From: AP-15 sp963788085
GTDB lineage: Bacteria > Pseudomonadota > Alphaproteobacteria > ATCC43930 > CGMCC-115725
Assembly: GCA_963788085.1 (NCBI GenBank)
Contig: CAWBFS010000015.1
Coordinates: 186,001 to 250,000 of the forward strand
Direction: 5' to 3'
DNA length: 64,000 nucleotides
The notes under the pieces were generated by a model. The model was not told the origin of the DNA and ran no database searches. It was given only the letters and a program-made list of their open reading frames with translations. Both the position numbers and the translations under genes were made by a program. Below, piece by piece: positions 54,875-63,574 of this stretch; the first letter of the stretch is position 1, and the number at the start of each line of letters is the position of its first letter.

Positions 54875-55983
54875 GCCGCGCCGGAGAGGACATCCTCTTC
54901 AAATGCCTGCCGCCGGGAACGGAGCCGTTCGCCGGCCGGTTTCCGGGCCCCGCCCATGCCCGCGGCAAATGGTTCGCGATCGACATCCACTGCCATGTCC
55001 GCTGCGAGAAGGCGGCGGCGATGGTCGAAGGCAATTCCGATGTCTCGCGGTGGTTTCTCGAAACCTCGGCCAATGCGCGCAGCCGCGAGATCAATCGGCA
55101 AAACGGCGTGAGGACCGACGGCTCAGGGCTCTTCGCCCGAGAAACGGATCGAGGACATGGACCGGATGGGGATCGACATCCAGGCGATCTCGCCGGCGCC
55201 GCGCCAGACCTATTACGGCGCCGACCCCGATCTCGGCCTCGAGGCGTCGCGCGCCGTCAACGATTTCATCGCCGATATCTGCGGCCGCTACCCGGACCGC
55301 TTCGTCGGTCTCGGCACGGTGCCGTTCCAGGCGCCCGAGCTGGCGCTCGCAGAGCTCGACCGACTGCACAAATCGCTGGGCTTCCGCGGCATCGAGATCA
55401 TGACCCATGTCGCCGGTGATGATTTGTCGGCCGACCGCTTCCGCAAGATCTTCGCGCGCTGCGAGGAATTGGGCCTCGTCGTCTTCATGCATCCGGACGG
55501 GTTTACCGAAGCGCGGCGGCTCGCCGACCATTACTTCAACAACGTGATCGGCAATCCGCTCGACTCGACGGTGGCTCTGCATCATCTGATCTTTGGCGGC
55601 GTGCTCGCCGACAATCCAAACCTAAAGCTGGTCGTCGCTCATGGCGGCGGGTTTCTGCCGGCCTATCCGGGCCGCATCGACCATGCCGCCGTCGGCGCGT
55701 CCGGATTGCTGCGAGCGCATCCACCGGATGCCGACGCACCTATCTGAAGCGGGTCTATTTCGACGCGCTCGTCTACACCCATCACCAGCTCGAATACCTG
55801 GTCGAGGAATACGGCGCCGACCACATCCTGATGGGCACCGATTATCCCGCCGATATGGGCGAGGTCGATCCGATCGGCATGATCGAAGGCACGCCGGGCC
55901 TCGACGATGTCGAGCGCCGCGCGATCCTCGGCCGCAATGCCGCAAGGCTGCTCAACCTCGAAATCCCGGCGGCCTCGCGCTAG
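54871..55983 (+). pseudogene. Second ACMSD-like amidohydrolase, three frameshifts
   Basis: This is a close paralogue of the preceding gene and would be about 369 residues: FKCLPPGTEPFAGRFPGPAH, FAIDIHCHVRCEKAAAM, MDRMGIDIQAISPAP, VVFMHPDGFTEARRLADHYF, LVVAHGGGFLPAYPGRIDHA and ILMGTDYPADMGEVDP. Extra bases in CCC at 55136-55138, GG at 55694-55695 and near 55736 shift the frame three times and so return it to the original frame. The start overlaps the upstream stop as ATGA. Confidence 0.88.
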
Positions 55984-55995
55984 GATGATCGCGCG

Positions 55996-56373
55996 ATGGC
56001 GATCATGCTGGCCAAAACCTACCAGGCTCTCAAGGCAGCCGGGGCGCCCGAAGCCGACGCCATCGCCGCTGCCGAGGAATTGGCCGCCTACGAAAATCGT
56101 CTTGGCGGTATCGAAAATCGGCTAGCAGCCGTCGAAGGGCGTCTCGACCACGTGGAAAGCCGGCTTGACCGCGTGGAAAACCGGCTTGACCACATCGAAG
56201 ACCGGCTTTCGGCGGTCGAGACTAGAGTCGCTGCGCTGGCTGGTGAAATCGCTGCTCTGGCTGGTGAAATCGCTGGCATGACCGGGAAGATCAACGTGCT
56301 GACCTGGGCAGTCGGCATCAACGCAGCGGCGACGATCGCAATTCTGGGTATGTTGTTGAGGGGCCACGGGTGA
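55996..56373 (+). CDS. Heptad-repeat coiled-coil protein with C-terminal membrane helix
   Basis: The 125-residue protein has a helical head (MLAKTYQALKAAGAPEADAI), then about nine seven-residue units such as VEGRLDH, VESRLDR, VENRLDH and IEDRLSA, and ends in a hydrophobic helix (TWAVGINAAATIAILGMLLR). This is a textbook coiled coil anchored in a membrane, with the rod first. It resembles DUF1640-like small coiled-coil proteins. The repeat units are similar at DNA level, so the number may vary between strains. It lies between two amidohydrolase genes. Confidence 0.85.
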   Translation: MAIMLAKTYQALKAAGAPEADAIAAAEELAAYENRLGGIENRLAAVEGRLDHVESRLDRVENRLDHIEDRLSAVETRVAALAGEIAALAGEIAGMTGKINVLTWAVGINAAATIAILGMLLRGHG

Positions 56374-56398
56374 TTACCATGATACGGCGGAGGCGCAG

Positions 56399-57897
56399 AT
56401 GAAATTTCTGACTGACGAGCAGCTGCGGGAATTGCAGCCGGCCGAAACATCGTCGTTCCCGTCGCCGGTGCCGACGCAGATCGTGTCGAGCGACGAATAC
56501 ATGCCGGTGCCGCAGACCGAGAAGCAGCGCGAGGTCGAAGCGCGGCTCAAGGAGTTGAGCGACCGGCTCGCCCGGCGGCAGGGGCTGTCGCGGCGGCGGT
56601 TCTTTCAGACCGCCTCCGGCATGGCCGCCTCGTTCCTGGTCATGAACCAGGTCTTCGGCCGCCTATTCGAGGTCAGCGAGGCGGAGGCGGCGACGCCGGA
56701 TATGGCGGCCGAGCGCGCCGACGCCTTGTCGACAGCAATTCATCATCGACGGCCACACCCATTTCCTGCGCGACGACACGCGGCTGATGGGCTTCATCAA
56801 GGCGCGCGAGGCGGTCGGCAAGGCCGGCTGGAACAAGGAGATCGGCGACAAGGAACAGACCATCGACGATCTCAAATACGCCAACTACGTCAAAGAAATT
56901 TACATGGACAGCGACACCAAGGTGGCGCTGCTGTCGAACTCGCCGTCGGAGGTGCCCGAGGACTGGTTCATCCCGCAGGAGCAGGTGTTCAAGACCCGCG
57001 AGCAGGTCAACAAGGAGGCCGGCTCGCGGCGGATGATGGCGCATTTCACGATCACCCCGGGCTGGCCCGGCTGGCTCGACCAGGTCGACAAGGCGATCGA
57101 GAGTCTACAAGCCCGATTCGTGGAAGGGCTACACCGTCGGCGACAACACCCACAAGGAGCTCGCCAACTACCCCTACCACCTCGACGACGAGAAGCTGAT
57201 GTACCCCTTCTACGAGAAGGCGGTGAAATCGGGCATCCGGAACGTCTGCATCCACAAGGGTCTGTTCGCGCCCGCCGTCGAGGAAAAATTCCCGCGGCTG
57301 CGGCCCTATGCCGATGTCAGCGATGTCGGCAAGGCGGCCAAGGACTGGCCGCAGCTCAATTTCCTGATCTACCACTCGGGCTATCGCTGGATCGGCGCCA
57401 CCCCGGCCGAGGGCATGGCGGAATTCGACAAGACCGGCCGCAGCTCATGGACCAGCGACCTCGCCGAGATCCCCGAGAAATACGGCGTCACCAACGTCTA
57501 CGGCGATTTGGGGCAGCTTTTCGCCTGGACCGCGGTCGCCGAGCCGCGCCTCGCGGCGGCACTGATGGGCATGCTGGTCAAGGGGCTCGGCGCCGACCAT
57601 GTGCTGTGGGGCACCGACGCGGTGTGGACCGGCGCGCCGCAATGGCAGATCGAGGGGCTGCGCCGCCTCGAAATCCCGGAGGAGATGCAAAAGAGATACG
57701 GCTTCAAGCCGCTGGGTCCGGCCGACGGCCCGGTCAAGAACGCGATCTTCGCCGAGAACACGGTGCGCCTCTATAATTTCGACAAGCACGCCGAACTCGC
57801 CAAGCCCGACCGCTTTGCCGAGATCAAGGCCGATTATGTCAAGAACGGCCCCGGGCGCAGCAACCTGCGCTACGGCTGGGTCCGCAACGCGGTCTGA
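56399..57897 (+). pseudogene. Tat-exported amidohydrolase family 2 protein, two frameshifts
   Basis: Repaired, this is about 498 residues. An unusual 65-residue leader precedes a twin-arginine signal (SRRRFFQTASGMAASFLVMN). The metal motif IIDGHTHFLRDDTRLMGFIK appears only after removing one base near 56733, and the second shift near 57108 restores SYKPDSWKGYTVGDN. The C-terminal half has GADHVLWGTDAVWTG and FAENTVRLYNFDKHAEL. It would act outside the cytoplasm, unlike the two upstream paralogues. Confidence 0.85.
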
Positions 57898-57919
57898 ACG
57901 CGGCCTGTCAGGGCGGCGT

Positions 57920-58156
57920 GTGTTACGCCGCACCCTGGTGCGGGCGGCGCTCTCCGGCGTGGTCCTCGGCCGGGCGACCACGCCGGCGCCGGCGCAGCAG
58001 AAAATGTCGCAAGCCGCCGCGGAATATCAGGACCGGCCAAAGAACGGGCTGACCTGCGCCGCATGCAGCCTGTTCCGTAAGCCCCGCTCCTGCGAAATCG
58101 TAGAAGGCGACATCAGCCCCGCCGGCTGGTGCAAATTTTTCGATCTGCCCGATTGA
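57920..58156 (+). CDS. High-potential iron-sulfur protein (HiPIP)-like, exported
   Basis: The product is about 78 residues from a GTG at 57920, with an RR-type signal (LRRTLVRAALSGVVLG). The mature part has four cysteines spaced as in HiPIP: TCAACSLFRKPRSCEIV and ISPAGWCKFF. HiPIPs are periplasmic [4Fe-4S] electron carriers. The signal is a twin-arginine-like one, as expected for folded cofactor proteins. It follows the Tat-exported amidohydrolase by 22 bases and may be co-transcribed with it. Confidence 0.8.
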   Translation: MLRRTLVRAALSGVVLGRATTPAPAQQKMSQAAAEYQDRPKNGLTCAACSLFRKPRSCEIVEGDISPAGWCKFFDLPD

Positions 58157-58356
58157 CGACCATGGTCAATGCCTGCGTGAATGGCGGTTCAGGAGGCACC
58201 TTGTCGACGACAATGACGACGACACCGGCAGCGCGTGGCTGGCGAAGCCTACTCAATCTACAACTAAAAGGCGATGAATGCGCTTGTCTCAGAAGGGATG
58301 TTCCAGCAAAATTGACCAACCTTAGGTTGGGTTAGGGTGAGACATTTCACCCACAA

Positions 58357-58410
58357 TGTCGGCGCAAGATAGAAATGTCACCCGGCGTGCAAAGTAGAGA
58401 TGACACTCGC
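58357..58410 (+). repeat. Left terminal inverted repeat of the ISNCY-like element
   Basis: TGTCGGCGCAAGATAGAAAT then GTGCAAAGTAGAGATGACAC matches the reverse complement of 60110-60163 at roughly four of five positions by eye. Confidence 0.8.
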
Positions 58411-58686
58411 GTTCCCGACGGGCACGAGGAGCGCGACTTGGACTGCATCTCCGCGGGGAGTTGAGCAGCGCATTTGGATTGCCGCGCTGGGTCGGGATTG
58501 AACTACTATGTCGGTGACCGGTGAAGCGGAAGCGGGCTCTGCTGGGGAGCAACCCGCCGAGGAATAGCCGGTTGGAGACTCACTGCGATGAACGGGAGCC
58601 GATCGGAACGGGTCGGCTCCCGCCACTTGGCGGTTGCCAAGCTATCATCTCTTCTCTTCGAGCATCGTAGTAGATCTTCCGATCCC

Positions 58687-60081
58687 TCAAAAACCCACCC
58701 TCGCCACGGCGCGATGGTGGCCGGCTTGGGGGCGATCGGCCGGCGCTGCGGTAGCGCCATGGCGTGGCGCCCGCCCCTTTGACGGCAGACCCGGCGCCTC
58801 GAGGTTGTTCGGCGGTCGCCGACGCGCCACGTGCCCTCGCTGCTGACGCGCCGGGTAAGCGGCCTGTTGCACCTTGATTTGCTCCAATACGGCCGACAGC
58901 CGCTTGTTGTCGACGATCGCGCCGGGCTGCACGGTCTGGATTTTGTCGAATACCTTGAAACCGAGCATCGCTCCGTTGAACTGAACCGCAAACCGGCCGT
59001 CCGGGTAGTTCACTACCTCCACCTTCTTGCGTACCAAGCCACGGGTCAGCGGCGTCGGCTCCAGGATCAGCATCATCCGGTCGTAGTGCAGGGTCAGGTT
59101 GCGCGTGACCGTTCGCTCCTCCCGCCAGGCCAAGAGCTCGTCCAGATCATCGGCTGGCGTCAGCGGCCGATGCAGGTCCTTGGCATTCGCCGGGTCGCGG
59201 CCGAAACGCGTGTTGTAGGCGGTGATGAACCCAGGCAGCCAGGCGTTCGCCGCGGCCATCGACGAGACTCCCGCCAGCCGCAGCTCCTTGACCATGCGGT
59301 CCTGCAACGTCCCAAACGCGCGTTCGACGCGTCCCTTCGCCTGCGGGCTGTTGGCACAGATGATGTCAATGTTCAGCGCCAACAGCGCGCGACCGAACTG
59401 GGTCACTCCGCCACCGCCGGCAGCCTCCTTGCGGTTCACCCGGAAGATGCCGTGCTTGTCGCTGTAGAACGCCACCGGCTTGCCGTGCTCCTCCAGATAG
59501 GCGCGCGTCGTCCGGAAGTAATCAAACGCCAATTCCGAGGTGACGAACCGCAGCTGCATCAACCGGCTCGTCGCGTCATCCACGAAAGCCAGCAGCGTGC
59601 ACGGCGCACCGCGATCCTCGAACCAGGCGTGCTCCGAGCCGTCGATCTGCACCAATTCGCCCAGGCACTCGCGTCGCCGGCGCGGCTGATGCGGCGCGGG
59701 CAGACGATGCCGACGGTCCTGCCACAGCCCGTCAGCGATCATCCAACCGCGCAAGGTCTCGCGGGATATCGGACAACCGTGATGCTCTGCCAGCTTCTCC
59801 GCCGCCAGGGTCGGGCCGAAGTCGGCGTACCGCTCGCGCACGATCGACAGCGCCAGGGTGCGAACCTCAGCGGGGAGCCGATGGTTGCTGGGTTTGCCCC
59901 GGTGCTTGGAAAGCAGGCTCCTCGTACCGTCCTGCTTGAGGCCACGCAGCAGACGAAACACCTGGCGCCGCTGCAGCCCGATCAGCGCACAGGCGTCACC
60001 GACGCGCAGATGACCCGATTGAACCCGCAATAGCACGTCAAGGCGACTGAACTCCTGCTTGCTCATCGACACCACCGCCAC
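58687..60081 (-). CDS. ISNCY-like transposase (integrase core, DDE)
   Basis: The 464-residue protein has an N-terminal helix-turn-helix (LRVGDACALIGLQRRQVFRL), then an integrase core with the three acidic residues in LVQIDGSEHAWFED, AFYSDKHGIFRVN and KGRVERAFGTLQDRMVKELR. The start GTG at 60081 has GGGAGG upstream; an ATG at 60066 is possible. It appears intact. The C-terminal 60 residues are basic and low in complexity. Confidence 0.92.
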   Translation of the reverse strand: MAVVSMSKQEFSRLDVLLRVQSGHLRVGDACALIGLQRRQVFRLLRGLKQDGTRSLLSKHRGKPSNHRLPAEVRTLALSIVRERYADFGPTLAAEKLAEHHGCPISRETLRGWMIADGLWQDRRHRLPAPHQPRRRRECLGELVQIDGSEHAWFEDRGAPCTLLAFVDDATSRLMQLRFVTSELAFDYFRTTRAYLEEHGKPVAFYSDKHGIFRVNRKEAAGGGGVTQFGRALLALNIDIICANSPQAKGRVERAFGTLQDRMVKELRLAGVSSMAAANAWLPGFITAYNTRFGRDPANAKDLHRPLTPADDLDELLAWREERTVTRNLTLHYDRMMLILEPTPLTRGLVRKKVEVVNYPDGRFAVQFNGAMLGFKVFDKIQTVQPGAIVDNKRLSAVLEQIKVQQAAYPARQQRGHVARRRPPNNLEAPGLPSKGRAPRHGATAAPADRPQAGHHRAVARVGF

Positions 60082-60109
60082 GGCGCACCTCCCGGGACCC
60101 CAGAACCCG

Positions 60110-60163
60110 GGGGAGTGTCACCTCTACTTTGCAGAGGGGTGTCGTCTCTATATTGCGCCTACA
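60110..60163 (-). repeat. Right terminal inverted repeat of the ISNCY-like element
   Basis: Read inward it is TGTAGGCGCAATATAGAGAC, then CTGCAAAGTAGAGGTGACAC, the partner of 58357-58410. Confidence 0.8.
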
Positions 60164-60196
60164 TCAAAAAGACGCGATAAGGGGGATTCTGGAAAA

Positions 60197-60517
60197 TCAC
60201 GGGAGAAGAGATTTAAGGCGTGATTGGTGACGATCCCGCCTAATCCTTTTGCAGAGCTTCTGGCCGCCATAAACGCCCAGAAGGACGATCCCTAATATTA
60301 TACCGTTTAGGGTCATCTCCCCTAGGCGATAGATTACATACGAGAAGTGGGTAGCCGCCCAGTAGAGTGATTGGTATGCGCTCCGGGTAAGTCCCAAGAT
60401 AAATAGCAAGCCAAGAATGGAGAAGACTATGATACCTACCACCTGTATCAGGCGATTAGCTAGGGACGCAAGAAAGGTTTTCTCTGTAGTCCCTAGACGC
60501 GTTTTAGGCGTCCACAT
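60197..60517 (-). CDS. Hypothetical two-helix membrane protein, AT-rich
   Basis: The 106-residue protein has two hydrophobic helices (VVGIIVFSILGLLFILGL and LNGIILGIVLLGVYGG) and a basic C-terminus. It is visibly lower in GC than the rest of the window, so it is probably transferred DNA between two insertion sequences. No family is recognised. Confidence 0.5.
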   Translation of the reverse strand: MWTPKTRLGTTEKTFLASLANRLIQVVGIIVFSILGLLFILGLTRSAYQSLYWAATHFSYVIYRLGEMTLNGIILGIVLLGVYGGQKLCKRIRRDRHQSRLKSLLP

Positions 60518-60846
60518 GCTACAGTCCTTGATTACCTAACACGTCCATTTTAGCACTGACGCCACAGACCACGAATTTCTCTGCAAAAACATGCCGAAAT
60601 ATGTATAACCCCGTTAATCCCACTTGGGAGACTTTGTGCATCGCAAATTCGACTACGCTAGGGTTTGGTTGCTGCGCGGCAAACAGGATGACGGGCGCGC
60701 GTCAATCGGGATGAGGAAGTGTCGCCGGATGCGTGACGGAGGGAGGGCGTAGCCCGACTGAAGTCGCGAATCTGGCGAACGGCGCGGCCCCGCAAGGGGC
60801 CGTGTTGTCTGGCGGTCGCGGCCGGCCGATAGGAAGCGGGTTCTTC
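60518..60846. other. Gene-free stretch between membrane ORF and IS21 remnant
   Basis: The first half is AT-rich and holds nothing recognised. The second half becomes GC-rich and contains a perfect CGGCCCC-GCAA-GGGGCCG hairpin at 60785-60802 without a T-run. The left end of the IS21 element should lie here, but I could not find a sequence matching its right end. Confidence 0.5.
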
Positions 60847-62377
60847 ATGCCGATGAGGAACCGCAGTTTGCCCGGCCGCCACATCACCGACTGCCAGATG
60901 AGGCTGTATATGAGTTTCCGCCAAACCGAGACGCCGAGCGTTGCCGCGGCCAAGGCCGGGTTCAGCGCCGCCACCGCCTATCGTATCGAGCAGGATCCGC
61001 GGCTGCCGTCGCAAAAGAAAGCGCCGCGCGGCCGCCGACGTCGGGATCCGCTGGCGCGGTTTGGGATAGCGAGGTAGTGCCTTTGTTAAAGAGCGCCCCA
61101 GGCCTGCGGCCGGTGGCCATTTTCGACGAGATCCGGCGTCGCCATCCCGAGATCGGCGCCGGTGTTCGCCGCACGTTGGAGCGGCGCATCCGTGCCTGGC
61201 GGGCGCTGAACGGGGCCGAGCAGGACGTCATCTTCCGGCAGGAGCACCCGCCGGGTCGGCTGGGGCTTTCCGATTTCACCGACATGGGCGATCACGGCGT
61301 CAGCATCGCCGGTGTGCCGCTGGATCACCGGCTCTATCACTTCCGTCTGGCCTTCTCCGGGTGGGAGCATGCCCATGTCGTGCTCGGTGGGGAAAGCTTT
61401 GTGGCATTGGCGGAGGGTTTGCAGAACGCGTTGTGGGCGCTCGGCCGGGCCCCATTGCAGCATCGCAGCGACAGCCTGTCGGCCGCCTTCCGCAATCTCG
61501 ACGCCGACACACGGCAGGATCAGACGCGCCGATACGAGGCACTGTGCGCCCATTACCGCATGGAGCCGACCCGCAACAATCGCGGCGTGGCGCATGAGAA
61601 CGGCTCGATCGAAAGCCCGCACGGCCATCTGAAACAGGCGATCGAGGACGCGCTGTTGCTGCGCGGATCGCGCGATTTCGACACCTCGAGGCTTATCGCC
61701 GCTTTGTCGACGAGATTGTCGGGCGCCGCAATGCTCGCAACCGCAAGCGGCTCGATCTCGAACGCTCGGCCCTGCAAGCGCTGCCGGCGCATCGGACGAC
61801 GGATTACGAAGAGACCATCGTCACCGTCACCTCGACCAGCGGGTTCACCCTCAAGAAGGTGTTCTATTCGGTGCCCTCGCGCCTGATCGGCCATCGGCTT
61901 CGCGTGCGGCTATATGACGATCGGCTCGAATGCTTCCTCGGCGCGACGCCGCTGATGACGTTGCGCCGCGGGCGACCGCATCCCAGCGGCAAGCACGGTC
62001 ATGTCGTCGATTATCGGCACGTCATCCATGCCTTGCGCCGCAAGCCAATGGCCTTGCTCAATCTGGTCTATCGTGAGCAGCTCTTCCCGCGCCGCTCCTA
62101 TCAACGCGCCTTCGAAGCATTGCTGGCCGGTGACAGCGAGAAGCAGGCGTGCCGCACCATCGTCGGACTGTTGGCGCTCGCTCATGATCGTGCTTGCGAG
62201 GCCGAGCTCGCTAGGGCCATCGACGCCGAACTCGATGCCGGAAGACTACCCGATCTCGACACGCTCGGCCGCCGCTTCGCGCCTCATCCAACCGCTATTC
62301 CCGACATCACGGTCGAGGCGGCGCCGCTGCATCTTTATGACGAGCTCAGCACCGTCCAGCTGGTTGATGCAGCATGA
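60847..62377 (+). pseudogene. istA: IS21 transposase IstA, two frameshifts
   Basis: Fragments in order are the helix-turn-helix FRQTETPSVAAAKAGFSAAT, the integrase core LGLSDFTDMGDHGVSIAG and RNNRGVAHENGSIESPHGHL (the last with the catalytic glutamate), and a C-terminal VFYSVPSRLIGHRLRVRLYD. The breaks near 61045 (before VWDSEVVPLLKSAPGLRP) and near 61684 each fit one lost base. The end overlaps istB as ATGA. Confidence 0.85.
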
Positions 62378-63182
62378 GAACGACCGATCCTGGCGACGCT
62401 GCCCGTATCGAGCTGCTCCTCGCCGAGCTGCGGCTGCCCGCCATAAAACTGGTCTGGGCTTCGCTCGCCGCTCAGGCCGACAAGGAAGGCTGGCCGGCCG
62501 GGCGCTTCCTGGCAGCATTGGCCGAACATGAGATTGCCGAGCGCAGCCGACGCCGGCTCGAACGCCACTCGCCGAAGCCCGGTTGCCGCCCGGCAAGACC
62601 CTCGACAGCTTCGACTTCGAGGCCGTCCCAGTAATCAGCAAGGCACAGGTCATGGCGCTCGCCGCCGGTGACGCCTGGTTGAACAACGGCGCCAATTTAC
62701 TGTTGTTTGGGCCCCCCGGCGGCGGCAAGAGCCACCTGGCGGCAGCTCTCGGCTTCGCTCTCGTCGAAAACGGCTGGCGCGTGCTGTTCACCCGCACCAT
62801 CGATCTCGTCCAGCGGCTGCAAATTGCGCGTCGCGAGCTCGCTCTCGAAGCCGCCATCGCCAAGCTCGACAAATTCCACCTGCTGATCCTCGATGACCTC
62901 GCCTACGTCACCAAAGACCAGGCCGAAACCAGCGTGCTCTTCGAACTGATCAGCGCCCGCTACGAGCGGCGATCGCTCCTCATCACCGCCAACCAGCCGT
63001 TTGGCGAATGGGGCAAGATCTTCCCGGACCAGGCAATGACGGTCGCTGTCGTCGACCGCCTCGTTCATCACGCCACCATCTTCGAGATGAACGTCGAAAG
63101 CTATCGCCGTCGCGCCGCGCTCGAACGCAAGCGAGGCCGCGGCCGACCGCCGACCCACGCGACAATCACCGCCAACGCCTGA
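62374..63182 (+). pseudogene. istB: IS21 ATPase helper IstB, one frameshift
   Basis: The N-terminal piece ELRLPAIKLVWASLAAQADK and the AAA+ part in another frame, with Walker A LLLFGPPGGGKSHLAAALGF and Walker B LLILDDLAYVTKDQAE, belong to IstB. One lost base near 62562 separates them. The AAA+ part alone starts in the frame LPPGKTLDSFDFEAVPVISK and could still be made, but without its N-terminal partner domain. Confidence 0.85.
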
Positions 63183-63242
63183 TCGCCGCGCCGCGACAAT
63201 AAAACCTCTCTCGACCCTTGCGCGACAATCACGTCGCGACAA

Positions 63243-63563
63243 TCATGCCAGTGCCGCGACGCCAGATTCCCATCCTGATTGTCGCTCCGTTCCTATCCAG
63301 ATCGCCGCGCCACAGTTTGGTGCTAATGCAAAGGTAGTCATTCCAGTCAGTTGTTCTTCTACATCTTTGCGAATGTCCATTGATCCAATCATCCCGTGCG
63401 GGTTGGGATGTCCGCCGTAATCGATACTACGATCGTACATATCTTTAAAAATTTCGCTGAGCTTTAAATCAAAGCTCGCGATGGCTTTCATCATCGAATT
63501 CATTCCAAATTTTTTTCTCTGGGCTTTTTTGCTGGCATCGCTGACATGTCGATTTAAGAACAC
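63243..63563 (-). pseudogene. Truncated hypothetical protein beside the IS21 right end
   Basis: A 106-codon frame begins MFLNRHVSDASKKAQRKKFG, contains YGGHPNPHGMIGSMDIRKDV and ends in GC-rich DNA near the IS21 end. The first 80 codons are AT-rich and unlike neighbours; the tail looks like read-through into insertion-sequence DNA. I interpret it as a transferred gene cut by IS insertion. Confidence 0.4.
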
Positions 63564-63574
63564 TTCTTCTAGTC

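Larger units (their letters stand above)
58357..60163 (-). mobile_element. ISNCY-like insertion sequence (complete, about 1.8 kb)
   Basis: Imperfect terminal inverted repeats of about 52 bases bound the element: TGTCGGCGCAAGATAGA at the left and TGTAGGCGCAATATAGA read inward from the right. Both continue to a shared TGCAAAGTAGAG and TGACACTC. Each end holds two copies of a TAGARATGWCAC-like motif, probably transposase sites. One transposase gene fills the element. No clear target duplication is seen at the flanks. Confidence 0.85.
60847..63182 (+). mobile_element. IS21-family element, decayed (istA-istB core)
   Basis: The coupled istA and istB genes define an IS21-type element. Downstream of istB, GCGCGACAATCACG and CGCGACAATCATG are iterated motifs as at IS21 ends, extending to about 63235. 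The left end is unresolved. Three one-base losses interrupt the genes. Confidence 0.7.

Noticed and set aside
55996..56373. CRISPR-like repeat array from the repeated DNA in this gene
   Set aside because: The repeats are 21-base heptad codons without spacers, inside an open frame.
58157..58335. Short open frames after the HiPIP-like gene
   Set aside because: They overlap on both strands, lack ribosome sites and match nothing known.
58831..60033. 400-codon plus-strand frame opposite the ISNCY transposase
   Set aside because: The minus strand carries clear DDE transposase motifs; this is its shadow.
60785..60802. Terminator hairpin before istA
   Set aside because: The stem is strong but no T-run follows and it lies upstream of a gene.
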